Part shown: piece after piece, positions 1 to 5,687 of the stretch
Numbering within the stretch: position 1 is the first letter of the stretch
How the letters are laid out: every line of letters starts with the position of its first letter
NCBI GenBank assembly: GCA_024511395.1
Contig: JANELJ010000069.1
Location: 2,247-8,791, forward strand
Reading direction: 5' to 3'
Length of the DNA: 6,545 nucleotides
Source: Gammaproteobacteria bacterium
GTDB lineage: Bacteria; Pseudomonadota; Gammaproteobacteria; GRL18
Made by a program: the position numbers and the translations under genes
The notes under the pieces: generated by a model
Database searches by the model: none
What the model was told of the DNA's origin: nothing
What the model saw: the letters and a program-made list of their open reading frames with translations, nothing else

Positions 1-854
1 GCATCAGGCAGTTTAGCAAAAATCTGCCGTGATTTTCTCAAATCAATGGATAATATTTCCAGAATCTGGGCCGTAACAAACAGGCCGTCATCAAACCCAT
101 ACCAGCGATCTTTGATAAAGATATGATCGCTCATCTCACCCTCCAGCAATGCACCAGTTTCAAGCAGTTTACTCTTCATAAAAGAATGCTCACTTTTGCA
201 CATCATCGGCTTACCGCCCAGTTCACGGATAAATGGTTCCAGTTTGCTGGATGATTTAACATCATAAAGAATAGTGGCTTCCTTATTACGGCTAAGAATA
301 TTTTATTCAGTACCAGTGTCAGGTATTCCTTATCAACGGCCTTGTCATCATCCACTCTTATATCGGATGCAGGCGCCGGAGTGGATGGAACATAATCCTC
401 ATCAATGGCTTCTGGTTTAACTATTTTATCCGCTGTTTTTGTTTCTGCCTTATCAGACTCCGTTTTTTTAACCAGCCGGGAAACCAGGCGGACCAGCATA
501 AGAATATAATCGAAGTTTGCTATCTTATCCCTTAATATAAGCCCAGCCTGCTCCTGAAGATTATTTAACTCTTTTTCTGCATTGGCTTTAACCTGTTTCT
601 GAAAATTGTTTTCTACACTGGTTTTCGGCATAAAACAGCTCTAGGGCCAGTGCAAGAAGCAGAATGATAAATGAACCCAGACGCGCAAGTTTTTTCTTTT
701 CTTGATCTATTTTTATCGCAGACCTGTCTTTTTTGGCCCCTTTAATCTTTTTTTTATTCCCTTTTTTCTGGCATTACTCCTCCAGTTTTTCCTTTCGCTT
801 TGCCGCTTTTTCTTCCTTGATCATCTCCTGAATTTTTACTTTTGTCTCATTCAT
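1..854 (-). pseudogene. algC: Decayed long-form algC (phosphomannomutase/phosphoglucomutase), 3' end outside window
   Basis: Remnant of a long AlgC, an alpha-D-phosphohexomutase that interconverts mannose/glucose 1- and 6-phosphates for exopolysaccharide and LPS precursors. Reading starts at ATG 854-852 and gives 26 lysine/glutamate-rich codons, then TAA at 776-774. The same frame stays open to 591 and encodes a transmembrane helix (about 680-627, LGSFIILLLALALELFYA). The plausible frame then switches near 630, giving a charged region and a linker (VPSTPAPAS) up to about 302. Near 300 the frame shifts again, and 299-1 reads as AlgC core (LSRNKEATILYDVK, GALLEGEMSDHIF, DRWYGFDDG). The phosphoserine loop (TGSHNP type) and DGDGDR metal loop are absent: only about 175 codons separate the start from a point that lies near residue 260 in the short Pseudomonas enzyme. 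Two binding-loop glycines are also replaced (KSEHS for KTGHS, EMSDH for EMSGH). It lies 65 bp after dut, the usual algC position. The core identity is strong; the N-terminal assignment is inferred from position, the helix and the linker. Confidence 0.85.
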
Positions 855-919
855 ATAATTGTTCCGCTCAATTTATCTGGCTGTATGACTGGTTTGCGAT
901 ATTAATGGCTTTTTCCAGG

Positions 920-1375
920 TTAATGACTTCCAGTATGCCCAAAGCCACCTTCTCCGCGCTGGCTTTGATCAAAGGAGTCAACTATTTTCAATTGCGCTTG
1001 TACAACCGGAACAAAAACCAGTTGCGCTATACGCTCACCCGGTTTAATGGTAAAAGCACTATTGCCTCGGTTCCAGCAGGATACAAATAGCTGCCCCTGA
1101 TAATCTGAATCAATCAACCCCACTAGATTACCCAGAACAATGCCGTGTTTATGTCCAAGTCCGGAACGTGGCAGGATCATGGCTGCCATATTATTATTAG
1201 CAATATGAATCGCCAGCCCGGTAGGAATTAACAGTGTTTCACCCGGTAATAATTCATGATCTTTATCAAATATAGCCCGTAAATCCATTCCTGCAGAACC
1301 ATCCGTTGCATATTCCGGTAACGGGAATTCTGTACCGACTCTGGGGTCAAGAATTTTTACATCCACTTCGTTCAT
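920..1375 (-). CDS. dut: Deoxyuridine 5'-triphosphate nucleotidohydrolase (dUTPase)
   Basis: Hydrolyses dUTP to dUMP and pyrophosphate in the cytoplasm, supplying dUMP for thymidylate synthesis and keeping uracil out of DNA. The 151-residue length is normal for the homotrimeric bacterial enzyme. All five family motifs are visible: motif 1 at residues 24-34 ([11 protein letters not shown]), motif 2 at 69-74 (PRSGLG), motif 3 at about 83-94 ([12 protein letters not shown], with the conserved catalytic-region Asp), motif 4 at 112-122 ([11 protein letters not shown]) and motif 5 at 140-149 ([10 protein letters not shown], the flexible C-terminal arm that closes over the nucleotide). The start lies only 3 bp after the coaBC stop, so the two genes should be co-transcribed. 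An AAGGA at 1393-1389, inside the end of coaBC, is the best ribosome binding site but is about 13 nt from the ATG, so translational coupling is likely. No damaged motif is seen. Confidence 0.97.
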   Translation of the reverse strand: MNEVDVKILDPRVGTEFPLPEYATDGSAGMDLRAIFDKDHELLPGETLLIPTGLAIHIANNNMAAMILPRSGLGHKHGIVLGNLVGLIDSDYQGQLFVSCWNRGNSAFTIKPGERIAQLVFVPVVQAQLKIVDSFDQSQRGEGGFGHTGSH

Positions 1376-1378
1376 AAT

Positions 1379-2653
1379 CTATTTCCAGTCCTTCTTTTTA
1401 TTGCGGTTTTCATATTGCAGAACAATTTCTTTTATCAGCTCTCTAGCCAGCTGCTGTTTTGTGGTTTCAGGTAATACTTTTTGCTCAATACCTGCCTCAG
1501 AATTTTTACAAAATAACACGAGCTCATTAGTATCACTATCAAACCCCATGCTTCGACCCGTATTATCACTGCCCACCCGGTTGGCGGCAATCATATCCAG
1601 TTTTTTTCTGTTCAGTTTATCCAGAGCGTATTTTTCCAGCTCTGTGGTTTCAGCTGCAAAGCCAATAGTAAACAGTTTTTCATTGTGATTGGATACATCC
1701 AACAGGATATCAGGGTTTTTTACCAGTTCTATAGTCATAGTATCCTGAGATTTTTTAATTTTCTGACTTTTGGCCTCTACCGGTCGATAGTCCGCCACTG
1801 CAGCCGTGGCAATAAAAATATCCATATTATCCAGCTGTTCAAATACCTTTTCATGCATCTGCACGGCACTGCGGACTTTATAACAGTTCACACTTTCAGG
1901 TGCATCAAGTACCACCGGGCCGCTGACCAAGGTCACTTCAGCACCAGCCTCAGAAGCCGCACGCGCTATTGCATAGCCCATTTTACCGCTGCTGCGGTTG
2001 CTAATATAACGAACCGGATCAATATACTCTATGGTTGGGCCTGCGGTAATCAGCAGTTTTTTACCCTTTAGCAAATCTGAAAGGCTCTGCTGTTCTTTTA
2101 ACTGCTGCAATTGCTGTTCACAGAACTGCATGATACTTTCGGTTTCTTCCATGCGCCCGGGCCCATTATCCCCACAGGCCTGCTCTCCCCGGGCCGGGCC
2201 AATCAGACTAATAGCTGTCCGACCTTTGAAGCGCTTAATATTTTCCTGGTTGACCTCACTACGCCACATCTGCTGATTCATAGTCGGGGCTATAATAAGA
2301 GGAGCGGCACTGGCCAGACAAATAGTAGTCAGCAAATTATCAGCCACTCCCTGGCTGATTTTAGCGATGGTATTAGCCGTTGCCGGTGCTATTAGAATTA
2401 AATCCGCCCAGCGGGCCAGCTCTATATGCCCCATACCAGCTTCAGCGGCTTTATCAAATAAGTCACTGCGTACCGGGTTAGATGACAGAGCCTGAAAAGT
2501 CATGGAAGCCACAAACTGTTCCGCTGACGGGGTCATGACCACCTGTACCTGAGCACCCGCTTTAATCAGCAGACGTAATAATTCTGCAGACTTGTAGGCG
2601 GCAACCCCCCCGCAAACCCCTAAAATAATTTTTTTATCCTGGAAAAGTGACAT
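1379..2653 (-). CDS. coaBC: Bifunctional phosphopantothenoylcysteine decarboxylase / phosphopantothenate-cysteine ligase
   Basis: Two consecutive steps of coenzyme A synthesis: the C-terminal CoaB domain joins 4'-phosphopantothenate to cysteine with CTP, and the N-terminal FMN-dependent CoaC domain decarboxylates the product to 4'-phosphopantetheine. The 424-residue length is about the usual size. CoaC (about 1-190) shows the flavin-binding start LGVCGGVAAYK (11-21), the catalytic His76 in GHIELA, Asn126 in APTMNQQMW and the redox Cys160 in ACGDNGPGRM. CoaB (about 193-424) shows GPTIEYIDPVR (205-215), ISNRSSGKMG (217-226), AAVADYRP (284-291), the lysine cluster KIKK (298-301), LVKNPDIL and a late AANRVG/GFDSDTNE block. 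Small departures from the commonest forms (Thr124 where Ala is usual, GDNGPGRM where GE.G.GRM is usual) spare the catalytic residues. First gene of a minus-strand unit with dut and the algC remnant, divergent from radC. No clear Shine-Dalgarno precedes the ATG. Confidence 0.97.
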   Translation of the reverse strand: MSLFQDKKIILGVCGGVAAYKSAELLRLLIKAGAQVQVVMTPSAEQFVASMTFQALSSNPVRSDLFDKAAEAGMGHIELARWADLILIAPATANTIAKISQGVADNLLTTICLASAAPLIIAPTMNQQMWRSEVNQENIKRFKGRTAISLIGPARGEQACGDNGPGRMEETESIMQFCEQQLQQLKEQQSLSDLLKGKKLLITAGPTIEYIDPVRYISNRSSGKMGYAIARAASEAGAEVTLVSGPVVLDAPESVNCYKVRSAVQMHEKVFEQLDNMDIFIATAAVADYRPVEAKSQKIKKSQDTMTIELVKNPDILLDVSNHNEKLFTIGFAAETTELEKYALDKLNRKKLDMIAANRVGSDNTGRSMGFDSDTNELVLFCKNSEAGIEQKVLPETTKQQLARELIKEIVLQYENRNKKKDWK

Positions 2654-2661
2654 AGCTAACT

Positions 2662-2691
2662 ATTTTACCAATTAGTAAGTACTTACCGCAA
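2662..2691 (-). promoter_or_regulatory. Candidate sigma70 promoter of coaBC-dut
   Basis: Reading the minus strand, TTGCGG (2691-2686) and TAAAAT (2667-2662) form a -35/-10 pair with an 18-bp spacer. The -10 matches TATAAT at five of six bases; the -35 matches only at three. Transcription from this -10 would start at or next to the coaBC ATG at 2653, giving a leaderless or nearly leaderless message, which fits the lack of a Shine-Dalgarno sequence there. The spacer contains the palindrome at 2675-2686. Prediction by eye only. Confidence 0.3.
2675..2686. promoter_or_regulatory. 12-bp perfect palindrome in the coaBC/radC divergent intergenic region, possible operator
   Basis: GTAAGTACTTAC is identical to its own reverse complement. 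It lies 21 bp upstream of the coaBC start, between the candidate promoter hexamers, and about 130 bp from radC. A related half (ATAAGTATT) follows at 2691-2699, so the TAAGTA core occurs twice, 16 bp apart. A regulator binding as a dimer could recognise it, but a single short palindrome may also arise by chance in AT-rich DNA. Confidence 0.3.
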
Positions 2692-2758
2692 TAAGTATTC
2701 CACTCTGTACACGGATAATTTTTCAGACTATGACCTGTGTCAGAAAATACCGGCACAC

Positions 2759-2808
2759 TTCTCAATAGTTTTTTTATAAAATATAACAAATCATCATCTG
2801 CATAAGGA
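2759..2808 (+). promoter_or_regulatory. Candidate promoter and ribosome binding site of radC
   Basis: TTCTCA (2759-2764, four of six to TTGACA) and TATAAC (2782-2787, four of six to TATAAT, strongest positions kept) are 17 bp apart. TATAAA at 2775-2780 is an alternative -10. The ribosome binding site AAGGA at 2804-2808 ends 6 nt before the ATG at 2815 and firmly supports that start. The binding site is convincing; the promoter hexamers are tentative because the whole stretch is AT-rich. Confidence 0.4.
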
Positions 2809-2814
2809 TTTGCT

Positions 2815-3489
2815 ATGTCTATTACTAACTGGCTGAAAGCCGAACGTCCCCGGGGAAAATTACTCCAGCGCGGTGCCACAGCACTCAGTGATGCTGAATT
2901 GCTGGCCATTTTTTTACGCACCGGCACCCGGGGGATGAGCGCCATTGATCTGGCCTGTCATCTGCTCAATGAGTTTTCATCCCTGCGCAATCTGTTTGCC
3001 GCTGATCTGGAAACATTTTCCCATGCCAAAGGAGTCGGTACTGCCAAATATGTGCAGTTACAGGCAGTACTGGAAATGTCACAGCGCTACCTGGCAGAAA
3101 CCATCAGCCGACAGGATACTATCAGCAGTCCACAGGATACCCGACTGTATTTAAAAAGCCGCTTAAGACATAAGCCTCATGAAGTCTTTGCCGCCCTGTT
3201 TCTGGATAACCGGCACCAGGTCATTAAATTTGAAGAACTGTTTCAGGGTACCATTGACGGCGCCTCGGTATATCCCCGGAAAGTCGTCAAAAAAGCTCTG
3301 CAGTATAATGCTGCAGCAATGATTGTAGCTCATAACCACCCCTCAGGAATCGCAGAACCCAGTCAGGCAGATGAAAGTATTACCCGCCGTTTAAAGGATG
3401 CTCTGGGTCTGGTGGATATCCGGCTGCTGGACCACCTGGTGATTGGTGATGATGAAATTATTTCTCTGGCAGAACGCGGGATTTTGTAA
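2815..3489 (+). CDS. radC: RadC/YicR family JAB-domain protein
   Basis: Intact RadC family member of 224 residues, the usual length. The N-terminal part (about 1-95) carries a helix-hairpin-helix-like region ([17 protein letters not shown], 25-41, and [10 protein letters not shown], 70-79). The C-terminal part (about 103-224) is the JAB1/MPN metalloprotease-like domain: [17 protein letters not shown] (139-155) and the metal-binding motif AHNHPSG with His173 and His175, then Asp186 (H-x-H-x10-D). The original assignment to DNA repair in E. coli was later attributed to another gene, so the cellular role remains open. Metal binding is expected from the motif, while protease or nuclease activity is not shown by sequence. 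It is divergent from coaBC, a common arrangement in gammaproteobacteria, and convergent with the coiled-coil gene, whose stop codon lies only 7 bp beyond the radC stop. I see no hairpin terminator between them. Confidence 0.95.
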   Translation: MSITNWLKAERPRGKLLQRGATALSDAELLAIFLRTGTRGMSAIDLACHLLNEFSSLRNLFAADLETFSHAKGVGTAKYVQLQAVLEMSQRYLAETISRQDTISSPQDTRLYLKSRLRHKPHEVFAALFLDNRHQVIKFEELFQGTIDGASVYPRKVVKKALQYNAAAMIVAHNHPSGIAEPSQADESITRRLKDALGLVDIRLLDHLVIGDDEIISLAERGIL

Positions 3490-3496
3490 CAGAAGG

Positions 3497-4600
3497 CTAG
3501 TCATCCTGGTAGTAATAATCGTATTTATCCAGCACTGAACTCATAAAAGTCCAAGCTTCGTTATAAGACAGGCCGCTGTCATCAGGAATAATAATTTTGA
3601 CATACAGTTTGTCTTTATAGCGGTCTTTTAAAGCTCTGAGCTTTTTATGCATAACAGCCTCAGAAATTGTCTGGTAAGGATTATGATCCGATTCCCGGAA
3701 CTGGATATGAGCTTTACCGGCCTGCTTTTCATAACGCACTTCCACTACGTACTTACCAATGGCTGAACGGGACGGTTTGATAAGCTTGTTATACTTATCT
3801 TCCAGCTCTTTATAATCACCCACCAGCACCGTGTGCTGCTGCTGAACCTCAGCGATCCGGCGTTCATAACGACTGATGCTGTCCTGGTATTGCTGATTCT
3901 GCTGATTCAGTTTCAGCAATTCCTGTTCACGGTTCTCCAATTGTGCCATCTGTGCCTGTAGTTCCCTATCACGCCGGGACAGAGCAATGGCTTTAACTTC
4001 CAGTTTGGTCTTAAGAGAATCCATGGATGTTTCAAGTTGCGCCAGACGCTGCTGAACCCTGTGTAACTCACTATCTCTTGCTGTAATAGTGCGTTCTAGC
4101 TTGCGTTTTTGTTCGTTTAAACGGGTTAAATTCTGATCCTGTTCCACAATCAGTTTATCACGTTCCGAGGCACTTTCTCTGGCCTGCATTAATTGCAGAC
4201 GCAGCATGGACAGTTCACTTTGAGTCTGGGTCAGGCGTTCTTCCAGAGTGGCTTTTTCCTGGGATGTTTTCTGAAAGACTTCGGAGGTACGTCGCTCTGC
4301 TTCAAGTGATTCCTGCAGTTTACGCATTATTTCCTGGCGCTTGTTAAGACTGGCTTCAAGCTCCTGAGAGGTTTTTTGCTGCGCGACCATACTAGCTTTT
4401 AAACGCTGAGATATTTTCTGCTCCACCTCAATACGGGTTTTAAGCTCATCTACCAGCTCCCAGTTCTTAACAATTAAAATACTGGTGGTGATTAAAAAAA
4501 TCATCACCACGACTGTCATAATATCTGTAAAAGACGGCCAGAAAGAATCTTCCACCAGATGCTGATAATTCTGTCTGAGATCAATAAAGCCGTCATTCAT
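3497..4600 (-). CDS. MotB/TolR/ExbD-like stator subunit with long coiled-coil stalk
   Basis: A 367-residue protein I cannot assign to a named family. Residues 1-23 are a short N-terminal segment that should be cytoplasmic; 24-44 form one membrane helix (SFTDIMTVVVMIFLITTSIL) with a lone acidic residue, Asp26, near its start, the arrangement seen in MotB, TolR and ExbD, where that Asp carries protons. Residues about 45-275 are almost continuous charged, Gln-rich coiled coil. Residues 284-367 form a compact domain (starting YVVEVRYEK, with YVKIIIPDDSGLSYNEAW at 50-67 of the domain) whose strand-helix-strand-helix order resembles the ExbD/TolR periplasmic domain; no OmpA-type peptidoglycan-binding motif is evident. 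It follows its channel partner by 16 bp in the same operon, without a strong ribosome binding site, suggesting coupled translation. Inference: the ion-driven, periplasm-facing rod of a stator complex. The membrane Asp and pairing are clear; the C-terminal fold is by eye and the function is unknown. Confidence 0.7.
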   Translation of the reverse strand: MNDGFIDLRQNYQHLVEDSFWPSFTDIMTVVVMIFLITTSILIVKNWELVDELKTRIEVEQKISQRLKASMVAQQKTSQELEASLNKRQEIMRKLQESLEAERRTSEVFQKTSQEKATLEERLTQTQSELSMLRLQLMQARESASERDKLIVEQDQNLTRLNEQKRKLERTITARDSELHRVQQRLAQLETSMDSLKTKLEVKAIALSRRDRELQAQMAQLENREQELLKLNQQNQQYQDSISRYERRIAEVQQQHTVLVGDYKELEDKYNKLIKPSRSAIGKYVVEVRYEKQAGKAHIQFRESDHNPYQTISEAVMHKKLRALKDRYKDKLYVKIIIPDDSGLSYNEAWTFMSSVLDKYDYYYQDD

Positions 4601-4616
4601 AGCAGCTTACTCACGC

Positions 4617-5567
4617 TCAGGAGGGTTTCTGATTAGAGGGGTGATGAGGGTGGTCTTCCGGCAGACGGAAGCCAAGCCGAAGCAGTTCCTTAATTTCACT
4701 AAGATCTTCTGACATACCGCTGACCCTGTCATCAAACTGAGAGGTGATCTCATTGACTTTAGTTCCCATTTCCAGATACTGCTGCTGGGACAACTGCATA
4801 TTAGCCGCAGTATGGCGCAGAGATTTAATAAGTTCTGCCAGCTGATGCACCATATTCTCACTCTGATGTGAGAAGCGCGGCATAAGATGCTGAGTAGTCA
4901 CCTGTTCAATGGCACTGAACAGATTGGTCTGGACATCGGTCAGTTTCAGATAAAAATAACCAAAGAACATATAACAGACAATGGCTGTTGTGGTGGTTGA
5001 CAATGCAGTAGACATGCCGTGAATCACCTGCCCCATACTGCTGACACCATTATTTTCCATTAAGCTGGAAGCCCCCATCAGGGCAATTGATAATGAAATA
5101 ATGGTACCAAATACACCCGTAAGAATAAGGACATTGGAGACAAAACGGGGCAAACTCAGACGGGTGCTTTCAGAAGCGACCATGGCCGCCGCAAGCGCAC
5201 TTTGATTAACTGGTGCATGTTGACGGTAAATATCCTTCATAGTCACATAGCGATGGGCAATCAGGCTTTTCTCATAAATACCCTTGACCGGATTGTTACT
5301 TTCCTTATGCAGATTAACAATAAGCTTGCCCAGTGCCCGTTCCTCACGCCAGTAAAACAATAAGGACGATACCTGTTTGGCCATACCCAGCAGGAACAGG
5401 CCGAGAATAGAACCATTAATAAAATAACCGGTATTAGTTAACTGGTTTTTAAGATAAACATTCTGGATATAATCGAACTGAAAGTAGATCAGCACTACCA
5501 GTAAAAGAGATAGAATGATCAGACGCAGAAGAATATTAAAGCTATAGCTGGATTTGAAGTGCATCAT
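4617..5567 (-). CDS. MotA/TolQ/ExbB-like proton channel subunit
   Basis: A 316-residue inner-membrane protein. Four hydrophobic helices are visible: about 11-29, 47-71, 142-168 and 184-206, with a charged loop (72-141) between helices 2 and 3 and a soluble tail (207-316) ending in a Pro/His-rich stretch. Helix 3 (LILTGVFGTIISLSIAL) and helix 4 (MSTALSTTTTAIV) match the signature of the MotA/TolQ/ExbB superfamily, where a glycine-rich helix and a threonine-bearing helix line the ion path beside the partner's Asp. Four helices and the large cytoplasmic loop are nearer MotA than the three-helix TolQ/ExbB. It is the first gene of an operon with the Asp-bearing coiled-coil protein, as expected for a stator pair. 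The N-terminus has two Met codons (5567 and 5564); either could be the start. Downstream genes of the Tol, Ton, flagellar or Zorya systems are absent here. Superfamily is firm; specific function unknown. Confidence 0.8.
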   Translation of the reverse strand: MMHFKSSYSFNILLRLIILSLLLVVLIYFQFDYIQNVYLKNQLTNTGYFINGSILGLFLLGMAKQVSSLLFYWREERALGKLIVNLHKESNNPVKGIYEKSLIAHRYVTMKDIYRQHAPVNQSALAAAMVASESTRLSLPRFVSNVLILTGVFGTIISLSIALMGASSLMENNGVSSMGQVIHGMSTALSTTTTAIVCYMFFGYFYLKLTDVQTNLFSAIEQVTTQHLMPRFSHQSENMVHQLAELIKSLRHTAANMQLSQQQYLEMGTKVNEITSQFDDRVSGMSEDLSEIKELLRLGFRLPEDHPHHPSNQKPS

Positions 5568-5586
5568 AAACAGATAATAAACTAAT

Positions 5587-5592
5587 ATAGAT
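5587..5592 (-). promoter_or_regulatory. Candidate -10 element of the stator operon
   Basis: On the minus strand TATATT (about 5592-5587) matches the sigma70 -10 consensus at five of six bases and lies about 20 nt upstream of the ATG at 5567. No good -35 hexamer is found 16-18 bp further upstream (the best is TAAACC, three of six), so the site might need an activator. The 9-bp direct repeat at 5611-5632 lies where an activator could bind. Low certainty in AT-rich sequence. Confidence 0.25.
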
Positions 5593-5610
5593 CGGCTTAG
5601 AATTAGGGTT

Positions 5611-5632
5611 TATACCTATGAACTATACCTAT
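5611..5632. repeat. 9-bp tandem direct repeat TATACCTAT (13-bp period) upstream of the stator operon
   Basis: Two identical copies of TATACCTAT (5611-5619 and 5624-5632) are separated by GAAC. They lie 44-65 bp upstream of the start of the MotA-like gene and next to the terminator of the preceding gene. Position and exact duplication suggest a regulator site, for example for an activator of the weak promoter, but no regulator is identifiable from the motif. Confidence 0.45.
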
Positions 5633-5661
5633 AAAAAGGTAACGTGGGCAGAATGCCCACG
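5633..5661 (-). terminator. Intrinsic terminator of the MlaC-like gene
   Basis: A perfect 8-bp GC-rich stem (CGTGGGCA / TGCCCACG, 5661-5643) with a 3-nt loop is followed on the minus strand by TTACC and then five T residues (5637-5633). It starts 26 bp after the end of the MlaC-like gene and isolates that gene from the stator operon. On the plus strand no T tract follows, so it acts in one direction. Confidence 0.8.
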
Positions 5662-5687
5662 CTCTGGAACAGTGTTACAAATAAAAG

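Noticed and set aside
291..310. Programmed ribosomal frameshift in algC at the A-rich AATAAAATATT
   Set aside because: No good slippery heptamer with a downstream structure is seen, and the enzyme core upstream is missing anyway, so slippage would not restore an active protein.
203..631. A functional 142-residue hypothetical protein
   Set aside because: Its last 30 or so codons are out of frame with clear AlgC sequence in 299-1, and its first part overlaps the end of a transmembrane helix read in another frame. It is better explained as one piece of the algC pseudogene.
702..1090. Plus-strand reading frames over the algC remnant and dut
   Set aside because: They are antisense to dut and to the lysine-rich pseudogene segment; the Phe-rich composition simply mirrors the Lys codons of the opposite strand.
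1401..2395. Several plus-strand reading frames of 80-130 codons opposite coaBC
   Set aside because: They lie wholly inside coaBC, whose motifs are intact throughout; compositions are Cys/Ser/Phe-rich, as expected of antisense shadows.
2634..2945. A 103-codon minus-strand frame across the start of radC
   Set aside because: It is antisense to the well-supported radC start and overlaps coaBC. It has no recognisable motif.
3497..4600. SMC/Rad50-like chromosome segregation ATPase, suggested by the long coiled coil
   Set aside because: There is no Walker A or ABC signature motif, and the N-terminus is a membrane helix.
3497..5567. Zorya anti-phage defence (ZorAB) for the stator pair
   Set aside because: The MotA/MotB-like pairing and the membrane Asp are shared with ZorAB, but the channel protein lacks the long cytoplasmic tail of ZorA, the Asp protein has no OmpA-type peptidoglycan-binding end, and no ZorC, ZorD or ZorE gene is present. 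The neighbours are housekeeping genes.
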